Position numbers and translations under genes: made by a program
Part shown: positions 4,959-11,203 of the stretch, piece by piece
Position numbering within the stretch: the first letter of the stretch is position 1
Layout: each line of letters opens with the position of its first letter
Notes under the pieces: generated by a model
Databases searched by the model: none
What the model was told of the DNA's origin: nothing
The model's input: only the letters and a program-made list of their open reading frames with translations
NCBI GenBank assembly: GCA_005877365.1
Contig: VBPP01000133.1
Coordinates: 1-12,331 of the forward strand
Source of the DNA: Nitrososphaerota archaeon
GTDB lineage: Archaea > Thermoproteota > Nitrososphaeria > Nitrososphaerales > Gagatemarchaeaceae
DNA length: 12,331 nt
Direction of reading: 5' to 3'

Positions 4959-7139
4959 TTGGTAGTTATTACTCTCATTAGAATATCCGTGTATGCGTCG
5001 GGAACCAGGCTCTGCGTCAGCACCCCTGCAACAAGCGGCCCGTCGGTTCTGAGCCTCAGCGACCTCTCAAATCTGAAGATGGACAACTCGACCGTCAACG
5101 CCGACCTCGCCAACCTGACCTACTGGGGCTCTGTTTCAAGCGCGTACACGACGAGCTTCGCCCAGATCATACCGAACACGGTCATCGGCTTCTTCGACAA
5201 GAGCGCCGAGATGAGAAGCTGGGCCTTCGAGAACATCCCCTCGCCCCCTCCCTGGCTGAGCACGGGCATAGTCGGGTACATGGACAACGAGCTCGCCTTC
5301 CTGAGAGGGAACGTGCTGGCGGCCGGCAAAAACGCGACCCTCGCCGCCCTCACTGTGAAGGGGTTTGCGGCCTCGGTCGTGGGCTACCCGCTCGCGGCCC
5401 TCGACTACGCCTCCATGAATGGCGTCACGGCCATCAAGACCTACCTTCAGACAGGCAACATCATCGCCGCAGTCTGCGCCACCTACCCGTCCCAGCTGGG
5501 GGCGCTCTACGACGAGGCCTTCAACTCGTCTGTCCCGAGGGAGAGGAGGGCCCAGTACCTAGGGAACGCCCTCGCAGTCACGACCCTCATGGTTGTCCTT
5601 GCGGGGAAGGACGGGTTTGTACCGAAGTTCCAGGACGCTCTCAATCGCGTGGGGCTCGCGGACGCGTGGGGCACCATCAAGCCCTACCTCTCCCGGATCG
5701 GGAGCGCTGTTTCTGCGAGGGCGCCAATGCTAACCTTCGCCATCCTTGAGAAACTCGCCCACAAATTTCCGCAAGGCCCTTCATGGATTGCTGGCTTCAC
5801 TAGTGACAGAATCGATTCGATGGCGGAAGTTCTTCACATGAAGGGCTTCTCGAATGACGAGATCGAGCAAAGGATAGACAGGCTGGCGCGGGCCGCAAAC
5901 AGTTCGCCGAATCCTGACGACATCGCCTACGGTGCCGATGGCATCAGTTATGATGACGGAGGAGGCATTAGAATGAAGGTGGACAAGCAACAAAGGCTGT
6001 GGTTGTACTCGGCAGCCGATACGGTGCAGTACATGAAGGCTAGCTTCCTTCAGGGGAAGGTGCCGGGCTTTGTCGAGGGGGAAGCTACATCGCTGAAGGT
6101 CACGTACTGGGAGAAGGGCGTCACAGTGTACCACCACTATGAGGGAGGCAAATACTGGATGGGTACGGTGCCCGGTGACCTGGCGAAACCGGGAGATCAA
6201 GTGACGCTCACGATACAAGTCCTGACGAGAGACAATTTTGTCAAGGACCTTCGGAGCCTGACCCTTGGAAACGAATACGGAATGAGATGGATGTCAAACA
6301 TCGTGCAGTTGAAGAGCTTCGTCTTGAATGGAGATGACCTTACGATTGGCATCAGCCAGGACCCGGCCGTAGCTGGAATCTCCGATTTCACCATCAAGGG
6401 AACCGCGGCAGAGGCGCTCGGATTCAGCAGAGGAGATACCACCCTAGATCTCGGGTTTACTGACGTCTTTGGAAGGCCTAGATCCCTTAGAATATACTTC
6501 GATGGTTATGGGCCAGTGTCGCTCGGCATAAGCGTTGGAACTCGCTTTTCTTCGGTCTCCTTTCTCGCTTGGGATGGCACAAGGTTGAGCATTGCTTACG
6601 TGCCAAGTGAAGGTGTCACAAGGGTTGCCACGATATATTTGGCTAGTCCTTCGCTGCTCTATGACATGGGCGAGTTACACGACTACCAGCTCCCATATCA
6701 GGTGCAGGGGTATTCGAGGAGCTTGATGATAGATAGCGTTGTTCCAAACCGAGAGCTGGAGAAGACCATGGCGTATCACGGCAGCATGAGCGACGTTGGT
6801 AGAATCGGGGCTGAAATAGCGTACAGCGTCGCCAAGGATAAACTGGGGCTAAAGGATGTCGTAATGAATGAGCCGGCTCGGCCTGGAGCGGATCTCTTCA
6901 CGAAAGACGGGAAGGTAGTAATGCAGGCCAGGATGCTGCAGAGAACTGCCGATGCATCTATTGGGCAGATAAAGACGGACATCGAAACAGAGCTCAAGGG
7001 TTTGATAGAACAACTCGGTACCGACTTCGACAATCATCATGAGGTGACAACAGGGTTTGCAATACTCAGCTACATTGATATTGAGGGCTCGATCAAGACG
7101 ATTGTGTTGGAAGTACCAACTCCAGTGACCCTACCATGA
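4959..7139 (+). CDS. Chimeric large protein with C-terminal PD-(D/E)xK-like nuclease domain; candidate polymorphic toxin/effector
   Basis: I do not recognise the full-length family. The 726-codon frame has three parts. Residues about 40-268 are Ala-rich and helical with hydrophobic stretches (about 129-151 and 202-216) and several NxS/T sequons. Residues about 310-600 are beta-rich. Residues about 612-720 look like a restriction-endonuclease fold: Glu619 in a helix, then GADLFTKDGKVVMQAR with Asp645, Gln656 and Arg658, then a helix and two beta strands. The set resembles the D...QxK of Mrr-like nucleases, with Arg in place of Lys. Third-position GC falls sharply near codon 268 (18 of 20 codons at 5220-5279, 9 of 20 at 5763-5822), suggesting two origins. 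The TTG at 4959 is provisional: there is no TATA box, Shine-Dalgarno or clear signal peptide, and the frame is open back to 4878, so the 5' end may be truncated or rearranged. The 4-bp overlap with the next gene implies translational coupling. Toxin function is inference. Confidence 0.55.
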   Translation: MVVITLIRISVYASGTRLCVSTPATSGPSVLSLSDLSNLKMDNSTVNADLANLTYWGSVSSAYTTSFAQIIPNTVIGFFDKSAEMRSWAFENIPSPPPWLSTGIVGYMDNELAFLRGNVLAAGKNATLAALTVKGFAASVVGYPLAALDYASMNGVTAIKTYLQTGNIIAAVCATYPSQLGALYDEAFNSSVPRERRAQYLGNALAVTTLMVVLAGKDGFVPKFQDALNRVGLADAWGTIKPYLSRIGSAVSARAPMLTFAILEKLAHKFPQGPSWIAGFTSDRIDSMAEVLHMKGFSNDEIEQRIDRLARAANSSPNPDDIAYGADGISYDDGGGIRMKVDKQQRLWLYSAADTVQYMKASFLQGKVPGFVEGEATSLKVTYWEKGVTVYHHYEGGKYWMGTVPGDLAKPGDQVTLTIQVLTRDNFVKDLRSLTLGNEYGMRWMSNIVQLKSFVLNGDDLTIGISQDPAVAGISDFTIKGTAAEALGFSRGDTTLDLGFTDVFGRPRSLRIYFDGYGPVSLGISVGTRFSSVSFLAWDGTRLSIAYVPSEGVTRVATIYLASPSLLYDMGELHDYQLPYQVQGYSRSLMIDSVVPNRELEKTMAYHGSMSDVGRIGAEIAYSVAKDKLGLKDVVMNEPARPGADLFTKDGKVVMQARMLQRTADASIGQIKTDIETELKGLIEQLGTDFDNHHEVTTGFAILSYIDIEGSIKTIVLEVPTPVTLP

Positions 7140-8035
7140 GCTACATGTTTCTCAAAAGGTACAATCCCGCATACGATTTCTTTCTCATCCAATACTTCCG
7201 AGAGGGTGGAATAGAGTTTGACGAGAACACCACCTTTGATGAAGCAGACCAGAGAGAACTCTTTTCGATTGGGTTGACCTCCATGACTCCCCACGAAAAG
7301 CTGTTCTGCAGCTATGTCAGGTCATGGAGGATGCACCCGGAGGCCAGGCCTTCATACTACGAGCTCTTCGACAAGGCTATCGGCGGATCGGGAAGCCCTG
7401 ATGCGAAAAGGTTGCTGCGACTGGAATCAAATAAGATCCAGAGAAACGGAAAGTTGGTATTCTCCGAGAGAGAAGCCGCAGTTAGCATCTCCGAATTCTA
7501 CCGCAAGTTCCTCCGAAACCCTCTCAAGATGGAACTTGAAAGGGGTGGGGGAGGCAAGGATGTTACAAAGTTCTTCTCGATGGAGGAACTCAGGCCGCTG
7601 CTTGAAGTAAGGCAAATCGCAGATGAGGAGGAAAAGGAGAAGTTGCGAAATGGAATCGCCAAGCATCTTCTTGAATGGTTTAGTTCGATTACTCCTGAGA
7701 AAGTCGAATCCGACATTCAGAGAATCCTAAGAGAACACGAGGAGGTGGACGACCACATGAAGCTTCTGCCAGATGATCCCACTGCGAAGGAGAGGTCGTG
7801 GTCATGTCGTCACGCTTCCGAGTGCGTCGAGATTGATTTCTTCCAGCAATTCGGCAGCAATAGCCAGAGCATTTTTCTCAAGCCGTCGAGAGGTTTTCGC
7901 ATTTCGGACTACGTAGAAGAACCGGGCCGGAACGACATAGTGTTTCCTTGGTATCTGGTGGTCAGAACGGAATGGCAAGCTGAAGGAGACATTCCGCGAG
8001 CGCGCAAAGCGCAAGAATCGGTCAGATATTCGTAA
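7136..8035 (+). CDS. Unrecognised 299-aa protein coupled to the nuclease-domain gene; candidate immunity or partner protein
   Basis: ATG 7136 overlaps the TGA of the preceding ORF (ATGA), so translation is probably coupled. The protein has no signal peptide or membrane segment and should be cytoplasmic. The first 120 residues are mixed alpha/beta with many aromatic residues. A highly charged helical region follows (about residues 125-205, including a DEEEKEKLRNGIAKHL stretch). The C-terminal part has two Cys (SWSCRHASEC) and a strand-rich end (about residues 256-282). I match it to no family. Codon usage resembles the 3' two-thirds of the preceding ORF rather than its 5' third, consistent with the two having arrived together. 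As a gene directly downstream of a putative nuclease toxin it is a natural candidate for an immunity protein, but it is long for that role and could equally be an enzyme or accessory subunit. Its stop lies 13 bp from the 3' end of the opposing tRNA-Glu gene. Confidence 0.6.
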   Translation: MSYMFLKRYNPAYDFFLIQYFREGGIEFDENTTFDEADQRELFSIGLTSMTPHEKLFCSYVRSWRMHPEARPSYYELFDKAIGGSGSPDAKRLLRLESNKIQRNGKLVFSEREAAVSISEFYRKFLRNPLKMELERGGGGKDVTKFFSMEELRPLLEVRQIADEEEKEKLRNGIAKHLLEWFSSITPEKVESDIQRILREHEEVDDHMKLLPDDPTAKERSWSCRHASECVEIDFFQQFGSNSQSIFLKPSRGFRISDYVEEPGRNDIVFPWYLVVRTEWQAEGDIPRARKAQESVRYS

Positions 8036-8048
8036 AGAGCATGAATAA

Positions 8049-8138
8049 TGCCCCGGACGGGATTTGAACCCATGTCGCGACCTCGCTTTCCTTTCGGTCG
8101 AGAGGGTCGCATGCTTGACCGGTCTACACCACCGGGGC
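8049..8138 (-). tRNA. tRNA-Glu (anticodon CUC) with a 15-nt intron
   Basis: Read on the minus strand, the acceptor stem GCCCCGG/CCGGGGC is fully paired. The D arm contains GGTCAA and the anticodon stem is CGACC/GGTCG. A 4-nt variable region precedes the T arm ATGGG-TTCAAAT-CCCGT, and the discriminator base is A at 8049. CCA is not encoded. Between the anticodon-stem strands there are 22 nt instead of 7, so a 15-nt intron is inferred, here placed at 8084-8098. CGA occurs at both possible junctions, so the cut may shift by up to 3 nt, but the mature loop is CTCTCGA either way, giving anticodon CTC (8100-8102). The D-stem sequence GTGT with AGCAT also fits archaeal tRNA-Glu. Removal would be by the tRNA splicing endonuclease. 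Confidence 0.92.
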
Positions 8139-8163
8139 GTACACGGCTGGGTTGGACCAAATG

Positions 8164-8169
8164 AAATAA
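8164..8169 (-). promoter_or_regulatory. Possible TATA box of tRNA-Glu
   Basis: On the minus strand TTATTT is centred about 28 nt before the first base of the tRNA (8138), a plausible archaeal spacing. It is the only AT-rich stretch in the gap between the histone and tRNA genes. Confidence 0.4.
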
Positions 8170-8216
8170 GTCTTGCAACCGTAAGGTGAAAACTCGAGAG
8201 AAACGGTCGAGAACGC

Positions 8217-8450
8217 CTACTGCCTGAGAACCGCCTTTGCCGCGAGCTTGATGTCCGAGGGCTTGACTGTCTTCCTGCCCGCGTGGGCGGCGAGCTCCAC
8301 CGCCTGCTTGGCGATCTGCATCCCTATCTCCTCCAGCTCGGTTCTAAGCTCTATCGCCGCGTCGTCTCCGGCCCTCTCGGCACCCGCCTTCTTTATCACC
8401 CTGTATACAGCCGCGAGTCCGAACTCTGACCCAGGCATCCCTATTTTCAT
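8217..8450 (-). CDS. Archaeal histone
   Basis: This small DNA-packaging protein forms dimers and higher multimers that wrap DNA. The product is 77 aa from ATG 8450, or 73 aa from the in-frame ATG at 8438, and is a single histone fold. It has the first helix (LAAVYRVIKKAG), the conserved AERAGDDA loop, the long central helix (ELRTELEEIGMQIAKQAVELAAHAG) and the RKTVKPSDIKLA segment, which matches the invariant RKT-x-K-x-x-D-I signature. The second ATG is likely the true start. The TATA-like box at 8465-8471 is 30 nt before it but only 18 nt before the first ATG, and homologues usually begin only a few residues before this point. The longer form is reported because the first ATG cannot be excluded. 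It is monocistronic, upstream of tRNA-Glu on the same strand. Confidence 0.95.
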   Translation of the reverse strand: MKIGMPGSEFGLAAVYRVIKKAGAERAGDDAAIELRTELEEIGMQIAKQAVELAAHAGRKTVKPSDIKLAAKAVLRQ

Positions 8451-8464
8451 CCTTTGCTGGCAGG

Positions 8465-8471
8465 TATTTAA
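8465..8471 (-). promoter_or_regulatory. TATA box of the histone gene
   Basis: On the minus strand TTAAATA is centred at 8468. A start of transcription 25-27 nt downstream (about 8441-8443) lies past the ATG at 8450 and 3-5 nt before the ATG at 8438. The promoter geometry therefore favours the internal start. Confidence 0.5.
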
Positions 8472-8624
8472 CCTTTGGTCGAAACAACCAACGCTGACGC
8501 CTGCTTTGGCGCCCTAATGCCATATATATCCTAAGAACGATGAAAAAAGAAGAAATTTGGATATAATCGCCCTCAATCTCCCGATTCGGAACAAGCGAAA
8601 GTGAGTGCCGGGACAGGCCCGCCG

Positions 8625-8630
8625 TTAAAT
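8625..8630 (+). promoter_or_regulatory. TATA box of the TatD-family operon (leaderless TTG)
   Basis: TTAAAT is centred between 8627 and 8628, 26-27 nt before the TTG at 8654. This predicts a leaderless transcript beginning at a UUG start codon and supports that start for the first gene of the operon. Confidence 0.55.
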
Positions 8631-8653
8631 TTGACCCGAAGAGAGGGGGGCCA

Positions 8654-9394
8654 TTGGCCTTTTGCGACGCCCATCTACACCTTGGGGACTACCCAGACGC
8701 CGAGGGTTCGACAGCCCTCGCCAGAGGAGCAAAGATCGTCCTCTACTCGGCTTCTACGAACCTCCCCGACTCCGAGAGGAACCTAGTGTTTGCGAGAAGG
8801 TCTCCCGACCTGATAAAGGCCTTCGTCGGCGTTCACCCTTCCGAGGCAGGCAAGGGGTTGCAGGAGAAGGAGCTAGAATCGCTTTCAAGGCGTGCGACCG
8901 GCATAGGGGAGGTCGGGCTCGACCCGAAGTACTCAGCAGTCACGGAGGGGAGCGCACAGCTTCGCATCTTTAGGGTGCAGTTGGAACTCGCTGAAAGGCT
9001 GGGGAGGCCCGTCCAGGTGCACAGCAGGGGTGCAGAACAGGCTTGTCTGGACAACCTCGGGTCTTTTGACCCTCCGTCCGTCCTCCTTCACTGGTTCGAA
9101 GGCTCAGAAGTGGCGCCCAAGGCTGCGGCGGAGGGATATTACGTCTCCTTCGGCCCCGCCATCCTCTACTCGAAGAAATTGGCCGGAATCGCCAGGTCGT
9201 ATCCGGCTGACCTTATCCTGACCGAAAGCGATGCCCCTGTAACCTACTCCCCCCTAGGTGAAGCCGTTTCGGGGCCTTCGCTCATCCCGAGCGTCGTCTT
9301 CTTCTTATCTCAGCTTCTGGGCCGCGACTTCGCGGAGACGGCCAATATGGTCTCGGAAAACTCCAAACGATATCTTGAGGGGAAGAAAGGTTAA
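8654..9394 (+). CDS. TatD-family metal-dependent hydrolase
   Basis: TatD proteins are amidohydrolase-fold, metal-dependent DNases. The 246-aa product shows all the expected metal-site motifs: DAHLH (His7, His9), GVHP (His61), GEVGLD (Glu86), QVHSRG (His123), LLHWFEG (His146) and TESDAP (Asp193). The length is typical or slightly short. The start is TTG 8654: it puts the HxH motif at residue 7, as in the family, and the TATA box at 8625 fits a leaderless message. It is the first gene of the plus-strand operon and is followed 8 bp later by eS17. Being transcribed with a ribosomal protein and a KEOPS subunit suggests a housekeeping role, possibly nucleic-acid processing or repair, but the substrate cannot be deduced. 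Confidence 0.9.
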   Translation: MAFCDAHLHLGDYPDAEGSTALARGAKIVLYSASTNLPDSERNLVFARRSPDLIKAFVGVHPSEAGKGLQEKELESLSRRATGIGEVGLDPKYSAVTEGSAQLRIFRVQLELAERLGRPVQVHSRGAEQACLDNLGSFDPPSVLLHWFEGSEVAPKAAAEGYYVSFGPAILYSKKLAGIARSYPADLILTESDAPVTYSPLGEAVSGPSLIPSVVFFLSQLLGRDFAETANMVSENSKRYLEGKKG

Positions 9395-9402
9395 TCTCTG
9401 CT

Positions 9403-9645
9403 GTGAGGTGGGGAGCCAGAGCAGAACAGTTGGATAGAATCAGACGAATTTCGCAGACCCTCCTCCAAAGATACCCAGACAGGTTCACTACCGATTTCGA
9501 GAAGAATAAGGAGGTCCTATCGGAGTTGACCATAATTAGCTCGAAGACGCTGCGCAATCATATCGCGGGATACATCACAAAGACGTTGAAAGCTGCCGCC
9601 GGGGAGAAAGAGGTAATAGCACCAGAGGCGCAGGTGGTGCAGTAG
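9403..9645 (+). CDS. rps17e: 30S ribosomal protein eS17 (S17e)
   Basis: This is a small-subunit ribosomal protein found in archaea and eukaryotes. The 80-aa sequence carries the family core: an N-terminal basic helix (IRRISQTLLQRYPDRFTTDF), NKEVLSEL and the SKTLRNHIAGYITK segment, matching the S17e pattern YPDKFT-DFE-NK...RNKIAGYITR. A family-atypical acidic tail follows (EKEVIAPEAQVVQ). The start is GTG 9403, 8 bp after the TatD gene; the upstream part MRWGARAEQ is a little longer than usual. The next gene begins 3 bp after its TAG, so this is the second gene of a compact operon. Confidence 0.92.
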   Translation: MRWGARAEQLDRIRRISQTLLQRYPDRFTTDFEKNKEVLSELTIISSKTLRNHIAGYITKTLKAAAGEKEVIAPEAQVVQ

Positions 9646-9648
9646 CAG

Positions 9649-10479
9649 TTGAGAGTCGGAAGCCGGCTGGTTGAGGTTGACCTTAGACCGATCGGTTCGG
9701 TCCTCCCGCATGAAGAGACGATTACCGACCTCTCCTCCAGGCTTTCCGACCAGATCCGGGCCGATGGGTTTCAGCGTGACCCGATTATCGTCGACAGGGA
9801 AAATCACGTGGTGCTCGACGGAATGCATCGGCTCAGAGCTCTGAAGGAGTTGGGCGCCCGTCACATCCTTTGCCACCTTGTCGACTACTCCTCTCCTGAG
9901 ATAAGGCTCGAGAGATGGGCTAGATCATTGAAGGGGGTGAAGAGGGAGAGTCTTGCGGAGATCCTGAAAGAATCGCGAATCGACCGCAGGGTCTCACTCA
10001 AGGAGGCGATCGAACTTGTCGATGGGAGGAGCACTCCCGTCGCGGTCCTTACTTCAGGTTCCTGCTTCGTCGCTTCTTCCAGCTTCAGGAGTCTGGCGGA
10101 GACCTTCGAGCTCGTCCGAAGTCTGGACGAGGCTTCTCGCGCCATGGGTCTGAGGGAGGATTTCATCGAGGAAGAAATCATCGAGACTGCCATTCCAAAT
10201 CCGGGAAGCGTGGTTATCCTTACCCCGAGGGTCGAGAAGAAAGAGGTGATAGCGGCGGCCAAAGGCGGAAGGCTCTTTCCACACAAGAGCACCATGCACG
10301 TGATAGGCATCAGGGCAGTCGGGGTGAACTATCCTTTGTCGGAGCTTCAAGAGGAGGAGCCATCGCAAGAGGTGCGCGCCTCGAAACTCGAGGGGGCGAG
10401 GGGTTCGATCCTCGACCCTCCGGTCACGTACTTCGGCAGAAGGTATTGGGAAAAGCTCCTCGTGGTCCGCGAAGAATGA
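9649..10479 (+). CDS. SerK-like protein (ParB/sulfiredoxin-fold, free serine kinase family)
   Basis: The 276-aa protein has an N-terminal ParB-like domain: an opening PHEET segment (residues 20-24), DPIIVDRENHVVLDGMHR with the DGMHR motif at 57-61, and LKELGARHILCHLVDY. The C-terminal part contains a segment (GGRLFPHKSTMHVIG, about residues 205-219) resembling the end of Thermococcus SerK, an ADP-dependent kinase that converts free L-serine to O-phosphoserine. The order and spacing of both blocks match SerK, but homology alone does not prove serine kinase activity; chromosome-segregation ParB is less likely because the helix-turn-helix region is absent. The start is TTG 9649, with a GGTGG sequence inside the end of eS17 as a possible ribosome-binding site. 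It overlaps the next gene by 4 bp (ATGA). Confidence 0.72.
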   Translation: MRVGSRLVEVDLRPIGSVLPHEETITDLSSRLSDQIRADGFQRDPIIVDRENHVVLDGMHRLRALKELGARHILCHLVDYSSPEIRLERWARSLKGVKRESLAEILKESRIDRRVSLKEAIELVDGRSTPVAVLTSGSCFVASSSFRSLAETFELVRSLDEASRAMGLREDFIEEEIIETAIPNPGSVVILTPRVEKKEVIAAAKGGRLFPHKSTMHVIGIRAVGVNYPLSELQEEEPSQEVRASKLEGARGSILDPPVTYFGRRYWEKLLVVREE

Positions 10480-10736
10480 TTAGAGTAAGATGTGTGGGGC
10501 ACATAGCGACAAGCCTGGGGAGGGAGTCGCTGGAGCTGGACCTCGAGGAGATTCAGGTCGGGGACCTTATCGAAAGGCTCCGGGCTCTCGCCATTGAGCC
10601 GGGAAGGGTCGGGTTCAGCCGGTTCAATACCCTCGCGATGTTAGAGGATGGGGAGGCCTTTGTGGCAGGATCGAAGGACCGAGTCCTTAAGATGGGGGAG
10701 AGTGTGGTCTTGATCCCGTTCTCCCACGGAGGGTGA
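10476..10736 (+). CDS. Ubiquitin-like sulfur carrier (MoaD/ThiS/Urm1-type) with C-terminal Gly-Gly
   Basis: The 86-aa protein has a beta-grasp pattern: IRVRCVGHIATSLG, a second strand (SLELDLEEI), a helix (QVGDLIERLRAL), and a final strand (ESVVLIPFSHGG) ending in the exposed di-glycine. In MoaD, ThiS, Urm1 and archaeal SAMPs this C-terminus is adenylated by an E1-like enzyme and receives sulfur or is conjugated to proteins. The ending SHGG recalls the HGG of Urm1, but MoaD (molybdopterin synthesis), ThiS (thiamine) and SAMP-like roles remain possible. The start at ATG 10476 overlaps the SerK-like stop (ATGA), giving translational coupling, and adding the in-frame upstream residues would disrupt the first strand. 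No E1-like gene is visible in the window. Linkage to tRNA-modification genes makes tRNA thiolation an attractive guess. Confidence 0.82.
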   Translation: MIRVRCVGHIATSLGRESLELDLEEIQVGDLIERLRALAIEPGRVGFSRFNTLAMLEDGEAFVAGSKDRVLKMGESVVLIPFSHGG

Positions 10737-10746
10737 CTCTACGCCG

Positions 10747-11187
10747 TTGGGGGGGAACGAGGTAGCGTGCTTCCTGCTCGAGGGGAGGGGTGAGTGGGAA
10801 GACCTGAAGGCACGGCTGCTGCGCTCTTTCCCAGACCTTCTCTTCCAGCTGGTCGATGCGAGGAGCGGATCAAACGAGAGATTCTTCAGGCTGATCACGG
10901 CACAGACGCTGAAGGCCTCGGGCGACGGGTCTCTTCTCGCTAGGAAGCCCGAGGTGGACCTGCTTCTGAGGCTCGCCCGTACCACTCAAATTTCGGAAGC
11001 ACTGGCGAGAGTGGGATACAAGAGGGGGGAGAAACGAATCCTCATCGCCGCGGGGAAGAAGGGGGAAGTGATGAGGCTGGTTGCGTCGGGTATCGTGGAG
11101 GGAATGCGTCTGCGTTCTGTTGAACTGAGCGAGAACGAATGGCTGAGTGTGGAGGAGGCAGCTATCCTCTCCGCGCTGCGGACCTAG
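10747..11187 (+). CDS. cgi121: KEOPS complex subunit Cgi121
   Basis: Cgi121 is the peripheral subunit of the archaeal/eukaryotic KEOPS complex (Kae1, Bud32, Pcc1, Cgi121), which installs t6A at position 37 of ANN-decoding tRNAs; Cgi121 binds the tRNA 3' end and stimulates the Bud32/Kae1 reaction. The 146-aa sequence shows the family core: FQLVDARSGSNERFFRLITAQTL, PEVDLLLRLARTTQISEAL, where the RTTQISEAL segment is diagnostic (family form R-QI-EA), then ARVGYKRGEKRILIAA. The start is TTG 10747, with a good Shine-Dalgarno (GGAGGGTGA, 10727-10735) overlapping the end of the carrier gene 11 nt upstream. It is the last gene of the operon and converges with the THUMP gene (16-bp gap). Other KEOPS subunits are not in the window. 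Confidence 0.85.
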   Translation: MGGNEVACFLLEGRGEWEDLKARLLRSFPDLLFQLVDARSGSNERFFRLITAQTLKASGDGSLLARKPEVDLLLRLARTTQISEALARVGYKRGEKRILIAAGKKGEVMRLVASGIVEGMRLRSVELSENEWLSVEEAAILSALRT

Positions 11188-11203
11188 GTGGGAGATGAGA
11201 GGG

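Noticed and set aside
4841..4981. Arg-rich small gene starting with GTG 4841 behind GAGGAGG
   Set aside because: The frame ends in the start region of the large ORF, has no conserved features and is most simply part of a degraded 5' region.
8049..8138. tRNA-Glu as the attachment site of an integrated element carrying 4959-8035
   Set aside because: The 3' end of the tRNA faces the unusual gene pair, which is the right orientation, but I found no second copy of the tRNA 3' end to the left and no integrase gene.
8534..8566. C/D box sRNA or mini-gene (MKKEEIWI) near 8540
   Set aside because: An ACGATGA resembles a C box with one mismatch, but no CTGA D box follows at a suitable distance. The 8-codon frame has no support.
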